Shown here: piece by piece, positions 1 through 8,570 of the stretch
Position numbering within the stretch: the stretch's first letter is position 1
How the letters are laid out: each line of letters opens with the position of its first letter
The notes under the pieces: generated by a model
The model's input: only the letters and a program-made list of their open reading frames with translations
Databases searched by the model: none
What the model was told of the DNA's origin: nothing
Assembly: GCF_049348705.1 (NCBI RefSeq)
Contig: NZ_CP186485.1
Location: forward strand, 1,488,001 to 1,552,000
From: Paracoxiella cheracis
GTDB lineage: Bacteria > Pseudomonadota > Gammaproteobacteria > Coxiellales > Coxiellaceae
Direction: 5' to 3'
Length of the DNA stretch: 64,000 nucleotides
Made by a program: the position numbers and the translations under genes

Positions 1-113
1 GCTTCTTGTTTAAATTCCGGTGTGTATTTTCGAGTCTTCTTTGTCATGAGATCACCTCTTTGTTACTTCATAGATTTTAACAAATTAGTGTCCGGTAATT
101 TAGGGGAAGATTA
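1..113 (-). mobile_element. 5' end of an IS3-family element (cut by window edge)
   Basis: On the minus strand an ATG at 47 opens MTKKTRKYTPEFKQEA, the typical start of an IS3-family OrfA (helix-turn-helix half of the transposase), and runs out of the window. The region to about 113 has a TGTCC...TTAGGGGAAG stretch resembling the end of the IS3 fragment at 48413-48444, so it is probably the terminal inverted repeat. The exact outer boundary is uncertain. Confidence 0.7.
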
Positions 114-165
114 TAAGAAGAGGCACATCAACACTTTTCTTGAATCGTTGACTCTTTTTGTTTGG

Positions 166-200
166 TTAGATGAGGATCCAAGATTAGATGAGGATCCAAG
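166..200. repeat. Two tandem copies of a 17-bp unit
   Basis: The unit TTAGATGAGGATCCAAG occurs at 166-182 and 184-200, one base apart. It lies in a gene-free stretch between the IS3 end and the first gene. No function is evident. Confidence 0.6.
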
Positions 201-392
201 AGGATTCTGGTTGATGCGCAATAATGAGTGATTCGGTTTCATTAAATCTTTACGTTTCTTCTTTTGATATTTGCTCATAAGACCCTCTTAATAAAATCTG
301 TCAATCATACTATTTAAATATTAAGGCAGTATTATAATTTTTCATTAACTGCACCGGCATAAAGGTTGGATTTTTGAGTAATAAATTTTTGA

Positions 393-398
393 TATAAT
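393..398 (+). promoter_or_regulatory. Candidate -10 box upstream of the efflux gene
   Basis: A perfect TATAAT lies about 100 bp before the proposed ATG of the MFS gene. The -35 choices (TTGGAT at 366 or TTGAGT at 374) have poor spacing, so only the -10 is convincing. Otherwise 114-496 holds no gene. Confidence 0.4.
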
Positions 399-496
399 GA
401 GTTAATGATTAACAGTTAGAGTTTTTCTAAAAAACGTTTGGCGTTTAGGTCTTATGGGTGTATACAAAATCAAATTTACTTGTTAAAATCTCGTGC

Positions 497-1702
497 ATGC
501 GTTCAGCTATACATAAAGAATTTTATGCTATTCTTGTTTTTATCATTCTCCCGTTAAGCGGGATGAGTACTGATATATACTTGCCATCGTTACCAGCCAT
601 CACCGATCATTTTCATATTATCAAGGCACTATCTCAATTGACGGTGACGGCTTATGCATTAGCACTTGGGTTGTCGCAGTTGGTAGCGGGACCGTTGTCG
701 GATGCGATTGGGCGCAAACGAATGTTGTTGACGGCGATGTCGGTGCAGTTGTTGTCTGTCATTGCCATTATTTTTTCTTTTAATATTTACTGGATGATTG
801 CTTTTCGTTTTATTCAGGGGTTGGGTGCTGCGTTTATGATGGTGCCGGCCCGTGCAATTTTAAATGATTGTTTTACAGGGGATAAGCTCAAGAAAAAATT
901 TAATTACGCCGTGATCAGCTTTGCGATAGGCCCAATTATTGCGCCGTTTATTGGAGGTTATTTACAACATTATTTCAATTGGCAGGCGAATTTTTATTTT
1001 ATCCTGATTTATTTAGTAATAATGATTGCATTGCTGCTGACAACCTTCCGTGAAACGCTAGCCAGTAAACGACCCTTTATGGTTAGTCATCTTCGTGAAA
1101 ATTATACTCATATTTTAAAGAATAAATATTTTCTGCTAATTGCGATTTTTATCGGGTTGTTGTGGGGCTATGTACCCTTGTTTAATGTTGCCGGACCCTT
1201 TTTGATTCAAGTCGATTTAGGAAGAAGTCCAATCGTTTATGGCCATATTGCTTTGCTGATGGGTTTTGGTTGGTTTTTGGGTAGCACTGCGAATCGACTT
1301 TTGTTCCGTTTTGATATTAACATCAAAACGAAGGTTGCAACGGCACTGACCTTAATCACAGTCATAGTCATGCTTATTTACAGCTTATCCGGCTATTTTA
1401 ATTTAACCCTTATCATCGTGCCGACATTTCTTGCGATCATGTTTAGCGGCAGCGTTTTCTCAATTTATGTGGCAGAAGGGATGACGCCATTTCCTGAAAT
1501 GGCGGGATCCGCAAATGCAGTTTTATTTACACTAATTTGGATCGCATTTAGTATTTTTACACTTATTGCTACTCTCCTTAAGTCAACAACTTTGTTGCCA
1601 TATAGCCTTACTTTTCTCTGTGTGTGCCTATTATGTTTGCTCGTTTACTATCTTGCGATACTTCGGCACGAGAAGAAGCATAGAGACTCATTGGGAGTTT
1701 AA
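497..1702 (+). CDS. Bcr/CflA-type MFS drug efflux transporter
   Basis: A hydrophobic protein of about 401 residues with the N-terminal signature MSTDIYLPSLPAI of the Bcr/CflA branch of the major facilitator superfamily and the motif-A loop GPLSDAIGRKR between helices 2 and 3. About twelve membrane segments can be read. Family members export drugs or small metabolites by proton antiport at the inner membrane. The reading frame is open upstream to a GTG at 458, but the ATG at 497 (MRSAIHKEF) fits family N-termini better; neither start has a strong ribosome site. The gene appears to stand alone and ends with TAA in an AT-rich spacer. The substrate cannot be told from sequence. Confidence 0.85.
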   Translation: MRSAIHKEFYAILVFIILPLSGMSTDIYLPSLPAITDHFHIIKALSQLTVTAYALALGLSQLVAGPLSDAIGRKRMLLTAMSVQLLSVIAIIFSFNIYWMIAFRFIQGLGAAFMMVPARAILNDCFTGDKLKKKFNYAVISFAIGPIIAPFIGGYLQHYFNWQANFYFILIYLVIMIALLLTTFRETLASKRPFMVSHLRENYTHILKNKYFLLIAIFIGLLWGYVPLFNVAGPFLIQVDLGRSPIVYGHIALLMGFGWFLGSTANRLLFRFDINIKTKVATALTLITVIVMLIYSLSGYFNLTLIIVPTFLAIMFSGSVFSIYVAEGMTPFPEMAGSANAVLFTLIWIAFSIFTLIATLLKSTTLLPYSLTFLCVCLLCLLVYYLAILRHEKKHRDSLGV

Positions 1703-2002
1703 TAGTTATTTAAACATTATCCTTTTCAATTATCTTAATATCTATCGGGTTGCCATCTTTTTTATAGCAGAAAAACTAGTTAACCGATAGTAACCCTAAT
1801 CACGATAAGTAAGCAATAGAAATCAATGAACGACTTTATAGTTTAAAACAATTGCAAAGCGTAGCTCATAGGTAAGAATAACTACAGATTTATCTGCAAT
1901 TTCTAGCTTCAATTATGCGGGAATTTATTGCTACATAGTCACAGCTACTACACACAAACTTTCTCAGTGTGCTATACCTTGTAATAGAAAAGGAGAAAGG
2001 AC
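1703..2002. other. Gene-free spacer with leader of the small basic gene
   Basis: No convincing coding frame is seen here. Near its right end, a TATACC-like -10 (about 1973) and the strong ribosome site AGGAGAAAGG (1990-2000) belong to the following 34-codon gene. Confidence 0.5.
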
Positions 2003-2107
2003 ATGAAACAACAACAAAGACAAACACAACGTGGAGCGCAAGGAAGAGGTCAGCAACGCCGTCATGACGCGCCTGCTAACCCAAGCCGACGTAATCCACA
2101 ACGATAA
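2003..2107 (+). CDS. Small Arg/Gln-rich basic protein, 34 aa
   Basis: A short frame reads MKQQQRQTQRGAQGRGQQRR and then an Arg/Pro/Asn tail ending NPSRRNPQR. It has a near-perfect Shine-Dalgarno sequence three bases upstream of ATG and is followed after 13 bp by a strong intrinsic terminator, so it forms a complete monocistronic unit. The composition (about a quarter Arg, a quarter Gln, no hydrophobic core) suggests a disordered nucleic-acid-binding peptide. I do not recognise the family. The clean expression signals make a chance ORF unlikely. Confidence 0.65.
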   Translation: MKQQQRQTQRGAQGRGQQRRHDAPANPSRRNPQR

Positions 2108-2120
2108 GTTCACTTATCTA

Positions 2121-2160
2121 AGACACCATTTTACGACGGTAACGTGGTGTCTTTTTTTTT
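2121..2160 (+). terminator. Intrinsic terminator after the small basic gene
   Basis: AGACACCA at 2121-2128 pairs with TGGTGTCT at 2145-2152 and is followed by a run of eight or more T. Confidence 0.9.
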
Positions 2161-2236
2161 ATCCGATAGCGGATATCGTCATTACATACTATATTTAACG
2201 AAGACGCAGAGTACCCAATGATAGGGGGAGATAACT

Positions 2237-4621
2237 ATGCGCAAGGTATTAGATTTTGCTGACCTGAGCATGAAACACGTGCAAGAGGTCGGTGGTAAGA
2301 ATGCCTCATTAGGTGAGATGCTAGCAAAGTTAGCGCCGCTAGGGATTAAAATACCCAAAGGGTTTGCTACAACCGTTTCGGCCTACCAAGATTTCCTCCA
2401 ACACAATAATTTGCATGATAAGATTAATCAATGCTTGTTGGAGTTGGATGTTAATGATGTAGCGGCACTTAAAAAGACGAGCCAAAAAATTCGTCGCTGG
2501 ATTATGCATGCTGAATTAACCGATGCGTTCAAGAAAGAAATCATTAGAACTTATAAAGCGCAAGGGTTGAATCCAAAACAAAGTGTTGCGGTGCGCTCTT
2601 CCGCCACCGCTGAGGATTTGCCGAGAGCATCGTTTGCAGGCCAACAAGAAACCTATTTAAATATTAAAGGCGGTGATAACGTTCTAGAAGCAATTAAAAA
2701 GGTTTTTGCTTCATTGTTTACCGAGCGCTCGATTGCTTACCGTGTACATCATAATTTTCCACATAACAAGGTTGGCATTTCTGCTGGCGTGCAGCAAATG
2801 ATTCGCAGTGATCTTGCAGCAAGTGGTGTTATTTTTACGCTCGACACCGAATCCGGTTTCGATCAAGTGGTTTTTATTACAGCGTCCTATGGTTTAGGTG
2901 AAACCATTGTGCAAGGCCGCATTAATCCCGATGAATTTTATGTTCATAAACCTACGCTCGATGAAGGTAAGCACGCGATTATTAGTCGAACAGTTGGTGA
3001 TAAATCCAGTAAAATGGTTTATACAAAAAGCCATTCTAGTGGGAATAGTGTTAAAACGATTAAAGTTCCTAACAAAGATAAACACCGTTTTTGTTTAACG
3101 GATGAAGAAGTGTTAGAGCTTGCTCGGCAAGCATTAATTATCGAAAAACATTATGGTCGACCCATGGATATTGAGTGGGCAAAAGATGGTGTTGATGGTG
3201 AGCTTTACATTATTCAAGCACGACCCGAAACGGTCAAAGCGCGTGACAAACATCAGGTCATCGAACAATACCAATTAAAAACGAATGAAAAAGCGATTGT
3301 GAAAGGGCGCAGTATTGGTCAGAAAATTGGGCAAGGTGTCGCGCGAGTTATTAAAACGCCTAAAGAAATGGATCGTTTAAAAGAAGGTGAAATTTTAGTA
3401 ACAGATTTTACTGATCCAGACTGGGAGCCCATTATGAAACGATCTGCAGCGATAGTGACGAATCGCGGTGGACGAACATGCCATGCGGCTATTATTGCGC
3501 GCGAGATGGGAATTCCTGCTGTTGTTGGCTGTCATGATGCGACTAGAGTGATTAAAGAAGGTGATATAATTACTGTTTCCTGTGCCGAAGGTGAAACAGG
3601 GTATGTTTATAAGGGTAAATTACCTTACGGTGTGGATACAATGGCGATTAATGAATTACCGGACATTCCTGTCCAGCTTTGTATTAATTTAGCAAATCCG
3701 GAGTCGGCATTTGCTTGTCAGTTTCTGCCAAATCATGGCGTAGGCTTGGCGCGGTTGGAGTTTATTATTGGTAATATGATTGGTGTTCATCCCAATGCAT
3801 TATTGCAGTTTGATCGATTGCCCAAAGCATTGCGTTCTGCCATTAAAATAAAATCGGCTGCGTATCATTCACCAGTCGAATATTATATTGAAAAGCTAGC
3901 AGAAGGCATTAGCACCATTGCCGCTGCTTTTTATCCTAAGCCGATTATCGTGCGTTTTTCAGATTTTAAATCGAATGAATATGCAAACCTATTGGGTGGC
4001 GATTTATACGAGCCCCACGAAGAAAATCCGATGCTCGGTTATCGCGGCGCGGCACGCTATGTGTCGGGTAATTTCCGAGATAGTTTTATATTAGAGTGTG
4101 AAGCGATAAAACGAGTTCGCAATGATAAAGGATTGATTAATACGCACGTTATGTTACCGTTTGTGCGCACTTTACACGGAGCTAAGGATTCAATTGCGTT
4201 ATTAAAATCCTGTGGTTTGGAGCGTGGTCAAGTTGGTTTGCTGTTTTATATGATGTGTGAAATTCCCTCCAACGCTATTTTAGCCGAAGAATTTTTGGAA
4301 TTTTTTGATGGTTTTTCTATTGGCTCAAATGACCTCACCCAATTGACATTGGGGTTGGATCGGGATTCTGAGCTTGTTGCAGATTTGTTTGATGAGCGCG
4401 ATCCCTCCGTTCTTGCGCTATTAGGTAAAGTCATCGCTACCTGTAGCAAGAAAAACAAATATGTAGGCATCTGCGGGCAAGGGCCATCCGATCATTTGGA
4501 TTTTGCGAAATGGTTGATGGAAGCCGGCGTTAACAGCATGTCGCTTAGCTCAGATGCTGTTGTGAAAACATGGATGGCGCTGGGCGATATGACCCAGGGT
4601 AAAAAGTCCAAGAAAAAATAA
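2237..4621 (+). CDS. ppsA: Phosphoenolpyruvate synthase (pyruvate, water dikinase)
   Basis: A 794-residue protein of normal family length. The N-terminal ATP-binding domain begins VGGKNASLGEM and contains AVRSSATAEDLPRASFAGQQE. The central swivelling domain carries the phospho-histidine motif GGRTCHAAIIARE (about residues 411-423). The C-terminal TIM-barrel PEP-binding domain contains GSNDLTQLTLGLDRD and ends near a CGQGPSD loop with the catalytic Cys. The enzyme makes PEP, AMP and phosphate from pyruvate, ATP and water and so permits gluconeogenesis from pyruvate or amino acids in the cytoplasm. GGGGGAG lies about 8 bp before the ATG. This fits a bacterium that lives on amino acids. Confidence 0.95.
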   Translation: MRKVLDFADLSMKHVQEVGGKNASLGEMLAKLAPLGIKIPKGFATTVSAYQDFLQHNNLHDKINQCLLELDVNDVAALKKTSQKIRRWIMHAELTDAFKKEIIRTYKAQGLNPKQSVAVRSSATAEDLPRASFAGQQETYLNIKGGDNVLEAIKKVFASLFTERSIAYRVHHNFPHNKVGISAGVQQMIRSDLAASGVIFTLDTESGFDQVVFITASYGLGETIVQGRINPDEFYVHKPTLDEGKHAIISRTVGDKSSKMVYTKSHSSGNSVKTIKVPNKDKHRFCLTDEEVLELARQALIIEKHYGRPMDIEWAKDGVDGELYIIQARPETVKARDKHQVIEQYQLKTNEKAIVKGRSIGQKIGQGVARVIKTPKEMDRLKEGEILVTDFTDPDWEPIMKRSAAIVTNRGGRTCHAAIIAREMGIPAVVGCHDATRVIKEGDIITVSCAEGETGYVYKGKLPYGVDTMAINELPDIPVQLCINLANPESAFACQFLPNHGVGLARLEFIIGNMIGVHPNALLQFDRLPKALRSAIKIKSAAYHSPVEYYIEKLAEGISTIAAAFYPKPIIVRFSDFKSNEYANLLGGDLYEPHEENPMLGYRGAARYVSGNFRDSFILECEAIKRVRNDKGLINTHVMLPFVRTLHGAKDSIALLKSCGLERGQVGLLFYMMCEIPSNAILAEEFLEFFDGFSIGSNDLTQLTLGLDRDSELVADLFDERDPSVLALLGKVIATCSKKNKYVGICGQGPSDHLDFAKWLMEAGVNSMSLSSDAVVKTWMALGDMTQGKKSKKK

Positions 4622-4663
4622 TGGCTGGTGGTTTGAGCTCAATACCTGTAAAATCCAGGCATT

Positions 4664-5308
4664 ATGGAACAACTGCTCGAATTGCCTAACGAGGCTGATA
4701 AACTATTATTGCATTCCTGCTGCGCGCCATGTTCGGGTTCGATCATGGAGATGTTGGCGCACGCCGGTATCGATTACACCATTTTTTTCTACAATCCAAA
4801 CATCCATCCTGAACAAGAATATTTAATTCGTAAAGATGAAAACATACGCTTTGCAGACAAGCTCGGTGTTCCTTTTGTAGATGCCGATTATGATAAAGAT
4901 AATTGGTTTGCGCGCGCTAAAGGTATGGAATATGAGCCTGAACGCGGTAAGCGTTGCACTGTGTGCTTTGACATGCGTTTTGAACGCACGGCGTTATATG
5001 CACATGAGCATGGATTTAAAGTGATTTCGAGTACGCTGGGGATTTCGCGCTGGAAAAACATGGATCAAATTAACGATTGTGGTGTGCGTGCTGCAGAGAA
5101 ATATCCGGATATGGCTTATTGGACTTATAACTGGCGTAAACAGGGTGGTTCACAGCGCATGATTGAGATTTCTAAAGAAGAACATTTTTATCAACAAGAG
5201 TATTGTGGTTGCATTTATTCCTTGCGTGATACCAATCGCTGGCGTCTTCAAAATAGCCGATCGCGCATCGAAATGGGTGTGAAGTTTTACGGTGCCACAA
5301 AAAAATGA
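4664..5308 (+). CDS. queH: Epoxyqueuosine reductase QueH
   Basis: A 214-residue protein with the paired-cysteine motif LLHSCCAPCSG near the start, a second cysteine pair KRCTVCFDMRFERTA around residues 92-106, and a late CGC in QQEYCGCIYSL. These are hallmarks of the QueH (former DUF208) family, which reduces epoxyqueuosine to queuosine in tRNA with an iron-sulfur cluster and is unrelated to the cobalamin-dependent QueG. The gene starts 42 bp after ppsA and may share its transcript; the ribosome site is weak. All catalytic cysteines are present and length is normal. Confidence 0.92.
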   Translation: MEQLLELPNEADKLLLHSCCAPCSGSIMEMLAHAGIDYTIFFYNPNIHPEQEYLIRKDENIRFADKLGVPFVDADYDKDNWFARAKGMEYEPERGKRCTVCFDMRFERTALYAHEHGFKVISSTLGISRWKNMDQINDCGVRAAEKYPDMAYWTYNWRKQGGSQRMIEISKEEHFYQQEYCGCIYSLRDTNRWRLQNSRSRIEMGVKFYGATKK

Positions 5309-5405
5309 ATTTAGCTTAAAATCAGCGGCAAACCTATCCTTTAAAGCATAAAAAACAGTCTGCACTTGCTCTCAAAATTGAATATTTTCCAATTAAAACA
5401 TAAAG

Positions 5406-5432
5406 TTGCAACACGATTTGGGGTGCTATACT
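5406..5432 (+). promoter_or_regulatory. Candidate sigma-70 promoter for DUF378 gene
   Basis: TTGCAA at 5406-5411 and TATACT at 5427-5432 with a 15-bp spacer, about 40 bp before the ATG at 5473. Confidence 0.5.
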
Positions 5433-5472
5433 TAACAATGAAGTAATAACCTCAATGCAGAAGGAGAGTGAC

Positions 5473-5709
5473 ATGAAAAAGCCTAATGTAATTGACTGGA
5501 TTGCTTTAATTCTAGTTATTATAGGCGCAGTCAACTGGGGTTTAGTAGGAATTGCAAACTTTAATCTGGTTGAATTCGTGTTTGGTGGATTAACAATCGT
5601 AACTAAGATCGTCTACATATTGGTAGGTATCTCGGGTATCGTGTTAATCTACAGTGCTGCTAAATGCTGTAGCATGTGTAAGGGCGGTGGCAGCAGCAGT
5701 CATTTATAA
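5473..5709 (+). CDS. DUF378 small membrane protein
   Basis: About 78 residues starting MKKPNVIDWIALILVIIGAVNWGLVG, the characteristic DUF378 N-terminus. Two membrane helices are separated by a short loop (FNLVEFVFGG), followed by a Cys-rich, Gly/Ser tail (CCSMCKGGGSSS). The upstream in-frame ATG at 5455 is less likely because AAGGAGAG sits just before 5473. The function of the family is unknown. A second, shorter DUF378 paralog lies on the minus strand at 10922-11125. Confidence 0.85.
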   Translation: MKKPNVIDWIALILVIIGAVNWGLVGIANFNLVEFVFGGLTIVTKIVYILVGISGIVLIYSAAKCCSMCKGGGSSSHL

Positions 5710-5757
5710 TAACTAACAGCTATAATGCAATCCGTGTTGTCATGAAAACATTATTTA

Positions 5758-5800
5758 AGCCCAGTTTATCCACTATTGGAAGGGAAGGCTGGGCTTTTTT
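5758..5800 (+). terminator. Intrinsic terminator after DUF378 gene
   Basis: AGCCCAG at 5758-5764 pairs with CTGGGCT at 5789-5795, followed by six T. Confidence 0.88.
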
Positions 5801-5889
5801 ACGCATGCATTTTAAGATGTTATGATATTTAATAATTATTAAAGTCTTTATTTTAACGGAGAAATACTAATCGTGAGCACTGTGGCGAA

Positions 5890-6325
5890 CGCATCATCGA
5901 TTCTCATCAACATTTTTGGCAGCTATCTCGCGGAGACTCTAGTTGGACAACGCCAGAATTTAAGCCATTGCGAAAAGATTTCTTGCCCGGTGATTTAAAA
6001 CCAATTTTAGATAAACTGGGCGTGCAGGGTACGATACTCGTGCAGGCAGCAGCACCTACTACGCTCGAAGAAACCCGATTTTTATTAAATATCGCCAACG
6101 ATATTGACTTTGTTCTGGGCGTTGTAGGCTGGGTCGATATGGAATCCAAAAAATCGCCTGACATTATTGCAGAGCTTGCTGGGGAAAAATATTTTTGTGG
6201 CGTTCAGCCAATAATTCACGATATCCCGGATGTCACTTGGATACTTAACAATAAGTTGACGGATGCCTTCAAGATGCTTGTCGAATTAGAGCTCACTTTT
6301 GATGCCTTAATCAGGCCAGCACATT
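5890..6325 (+). pseudogene. Amidohydrolase-2 family remnant (fuconolactonase-like)
   Basis: The frame reads RIIDSHQHFWQLSRGDSSW, the metal-binding start of the amidohydrolase-2 TIM-barrel family that includes L-fuconolactonase and lactone hydrolases, then continues through GVQGTILVQAAAP and GVQPIIHDIPD to RPAHS. Two defects show decay. No ATG, GTG or TTG lies between the upstream in-frame stop (5854-5856) and the conserved start. The protein is also cut after about 145 residues at the 249-bp repeat, leaving roughly half the usual length. What follows the repeat is an unrelated permease, so the rest of the gene has been lost. Confidence 0.8.
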
Positions 6326-6574
6326 CGATGCGCGCCATGGAGAGCGAAGCGAAGGCGCGTATTCCGCGGTAGGCTCGGATTTTTTGCCGAGCGTAAGCGA
6401 CTGCAAAAAATCTTTACGAGCCGTCAAGTCATTTGAGAGCCCGTGCGTAGTCGAGCCGTGAGGTCGCGGAGCGCGGGCGACGAGGACGTCCGCGGCTATT
6501 TAAGTTGTCGCGTATTGCGAGTCGATTATTGACAGGGATGGCAATAATCTATCACGAGCATCGTGACACGCTTG
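6326..6574 (+). repeat. 249-bp structured repeat, copy A
   Basis: A full-length copy, differing from the others by one base near the right end (CATCGTGACAC instead of CATCGCGACAC). Left flank CATT. It is the boundary between two unrelated truncated genes, so it marks a rearrangement rather than a simple insertion. Confidence 0.92.
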
Positions 6575-7563
6575 GTGTTTTTTGGCCGGCGCTTGCAAAT
6601 CATCAATTGTCAGCTTTAGTGGCAATTGCAATCGTATGGTTTTTAACGATCGTGAATATTCTGGGTGTACGCAGCGCTGGATTTACTCAACTAATCACGA
6701 CAATTTTAAAGCTTATTCCAATATTGTTCATTGGTGTTGTGGGGTGGTTTTATATTCATCCACATTATTATACTCAGGATTACAACGTCACATCGCCTCA
6801 TGTTAACAATTTTACCGCGGTATCGATTGGCGCTGCACTGACGTTTTGGGCGTTTATTGGTTTGGAGTCTGCCACAGTGCCCGCGGATTCTGTAAAAAAT
6901 CCGCGACGCAATATTCCATTGGCTACTATTATTGGCACGCTGATCGCTGCGATCACGTATATTGCAAGCTCAATTGCGATTATGGGAATGATTCCAAGCA
7001 GTGTTTTACAGCATAGCACTTCACCGTTTGCCGATGCTGCTAAAATTATATTTGGGAATTGGGGACGCGATTTCATCGCGATCGGTGCTATTATTTCTTG
7101 TTTTGGTGCTTTGAATGGTTGGACCTTATTACAGGGCCAAATCCCAATGGCTGCTGCCAATGATAATTTATTTCCTAAATTTTTGGGTAAGTGTAATTCA
7201 CAAGGGGTGCCTGCCATCGCTTTGGTCGTCACATCGTTTCTCGAGACACTTTTATTATTATTAACAGCCTCCAAAAATTTAGTCACTCAGTTTGAAATTA
7301 TTATTTTATTGGCGACGTTCGCGACATTGATCCCTTATTTGTATACAACCGTTGCTGAGATTGTCTTGCTAAGAAGTACAGGTGAAAAACTCACGAAAAA
7401 ATCGTATATGCAAATGGGGATCGCAATTTTTGCTGGTCTGTTTTCATTTTGGGCCATTATGAGTTCTGGGAGAGATACTGTTTTTTATGGCGTCATTTTG
7501 TTGCTAACGAGTGTTCCTCTGTATGCATGGTATGTGAAAAAAGTAAAGTCGAAGGAGAAATGA
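6538..7563 (+). pseudogene. N-truncated APC-family arginine/ornithine antiporter-like permease
   Basis: From 6575 the frame encodes about 329 residues of an APC-superfamily exchanger, from GVFWPALANHQ to the C-terminus, with FWAFIGLESATVPADSVKNPRRNIP typical of the AdiC/PotE/ArcD type. Intact relatives have about 440 residues, so roughly the first 110, including helices 1 to 3 and the substrate-binding unwound helix 1, are missing. The frame remains open into the repeat, where an ATG at 6538 could start a chimeric protein of 12 repeat-derived residues plus the remnant. It overlaps arcB closely (TGA at 7561-7563, ATG at 7565), so it was the first gene of the arginine deiminase operon. Transport is probably lost. 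Confidence 0.8.
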
Positions 7564-7564
7564 G

Positions 7565-8560
7565 ATGTCTGTTAATTTAAAAGGCCGTCATTTTTTAACA
7601 TTAAAAGATTTCACTTCTGGAGAAATAGAATATTTATTGGATTTATCGCGTGACTTAAAGGAAAAAAAACGCATGGGTGTAAAAGGCGATACAATGTTTG
7701 AAAAAAGCATCGTGTTAATATTTGATAAACCTTCAACACGCACTCGCTGTGCGTTTGAAGTGGGCGCACATGATGAAGGAGCCGAAGTAAATTTTTTAAC
7801 AGACAGTCACATGGGTCATAAAGAATCGATCGAAGACACTGCAAAGGTGTTGGGTCGTATGTTTGATGGTATTGAATTTCGTGGTTTTCATCACGAAACG
7901 ATTGAGAGTTTAGCGCAACACGCAGGCATTCCAGTTTGGAATGGATTGACCGATCAATATCATCCCACGCAAATCCTTGCTGATTATTTAACCCTTCGAG
8001 AAAAACTCAATAAACCACTGCATAAAGTCAAAATGGTGTTTGTGGGCGACACACGAAATAATATGGGCAATTCCCTCATGATTGGTGCTGCTAAAATGGG
8101 CTTGCATTTTGTGGGATTGGCGCCGAAATCTCTTTTTCCAGATCCGAGTTTGGTTGAACAAATGCAAACGGTGGCAAAAGAGACGGGGGCGACTATCGAA
8201 TTCACCGATAATATTGATGAAGGTGTGAAAGACGCTGATGTGATTTATACCGATGTGTGGGTGTCGATGGGCGAAGAAGATAAATTTGCAGAGCGCATCA
8301 AATTATTATTGCCCTATCAAGTTAATATGAACATGATTACAAAAACAGGTAATCCCGACGTGCTTTTCATGCATTGTTTGCCTGCTTTTCACGATGCTCA
8401 TACCGAAGTGGGAAAGCAAGTCGCACAAAAATTTGGATTGAAAGAAATGGAAGTGACCGACGAGGTTTTTCGCAGTCGTCATTCAATTGTATTTGATCAA
8501 GCGGAAAATCGTTTACATACTATCAAAGCCGTCATGGTTGCAACCATCGGCAACGTTTAG
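7565..8560 (+). CDS. arcB: Ornithine carbamoyltransferase (catabolic)
   Basis: 331 residues with the carbamoyl-phosphate motif STRTRCAFE (about 57-65), the HPTQILAD ornithine/phosphate motif, and the HCLPAFHD active-site loop with the conserved Cys. Within an operon with arginine deiminase and carbamate kinase it most likely runs in the catabolic direction, splitting citrulline to ornithine and carbamoyl phosphate. The family also serves arginine synthesis (argF), so the assignment to arcB rests on context. AAGGAGAAATGAG supplies the ribosome site inside the end of the permease frame. The gene is intact. Confidence 0.93.
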   Translation: MSVNLKGRHFLTLKDFTSGEIEYLLDLSRDLKEKKRMGVKGDTMFEKSIVLIFDKPSTRTRCAFEVGAHDEGAEVNFLTDSHMGHKESIEDTAKVLGRMFDGIEFRGFHHETIESLAQHAGIPVWNGLTDQYHPTQILADYLTLREKLNKPLHKVKMVFVGDTRNNMGNSLMIGAAKMGLHFVGLAPKSLFPDPSLVEQMQTVAKETGATIEFTDNIDEGVKDADVIYTDVWVSMGEEDKFAERIKLLLPYQVNMNMITKTGNPDVLFMHCLPAFHDAHTEVGKQVAQKFGLKEMEVTDEVFRSRHSIVFDQAENRLHTIKAVMVATIGNV

Positions 8561-8570
8561 CGGAGTTTTT

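Noticed and set aside
22..231. Open frame of 69 codons ending WLDEDPRLDEDPRGFW
   Set aside because: It overlaps the IS3 end and the tandem 17-bp repeat, has no ribosome site and no recognisable domain.
1566..1790. Frame of 74 codons overlapping the MFS gene end
   Set aside because: It lies in another frame of a real gene and shows no start signal or family.
6571..6574. CTTG at the element end as an IS91-type target tetranucleotide
   Set aside because: The empty sites in intact IS copies do not contain CTTG, so it belongs to the element, and the long form ends CTTC.
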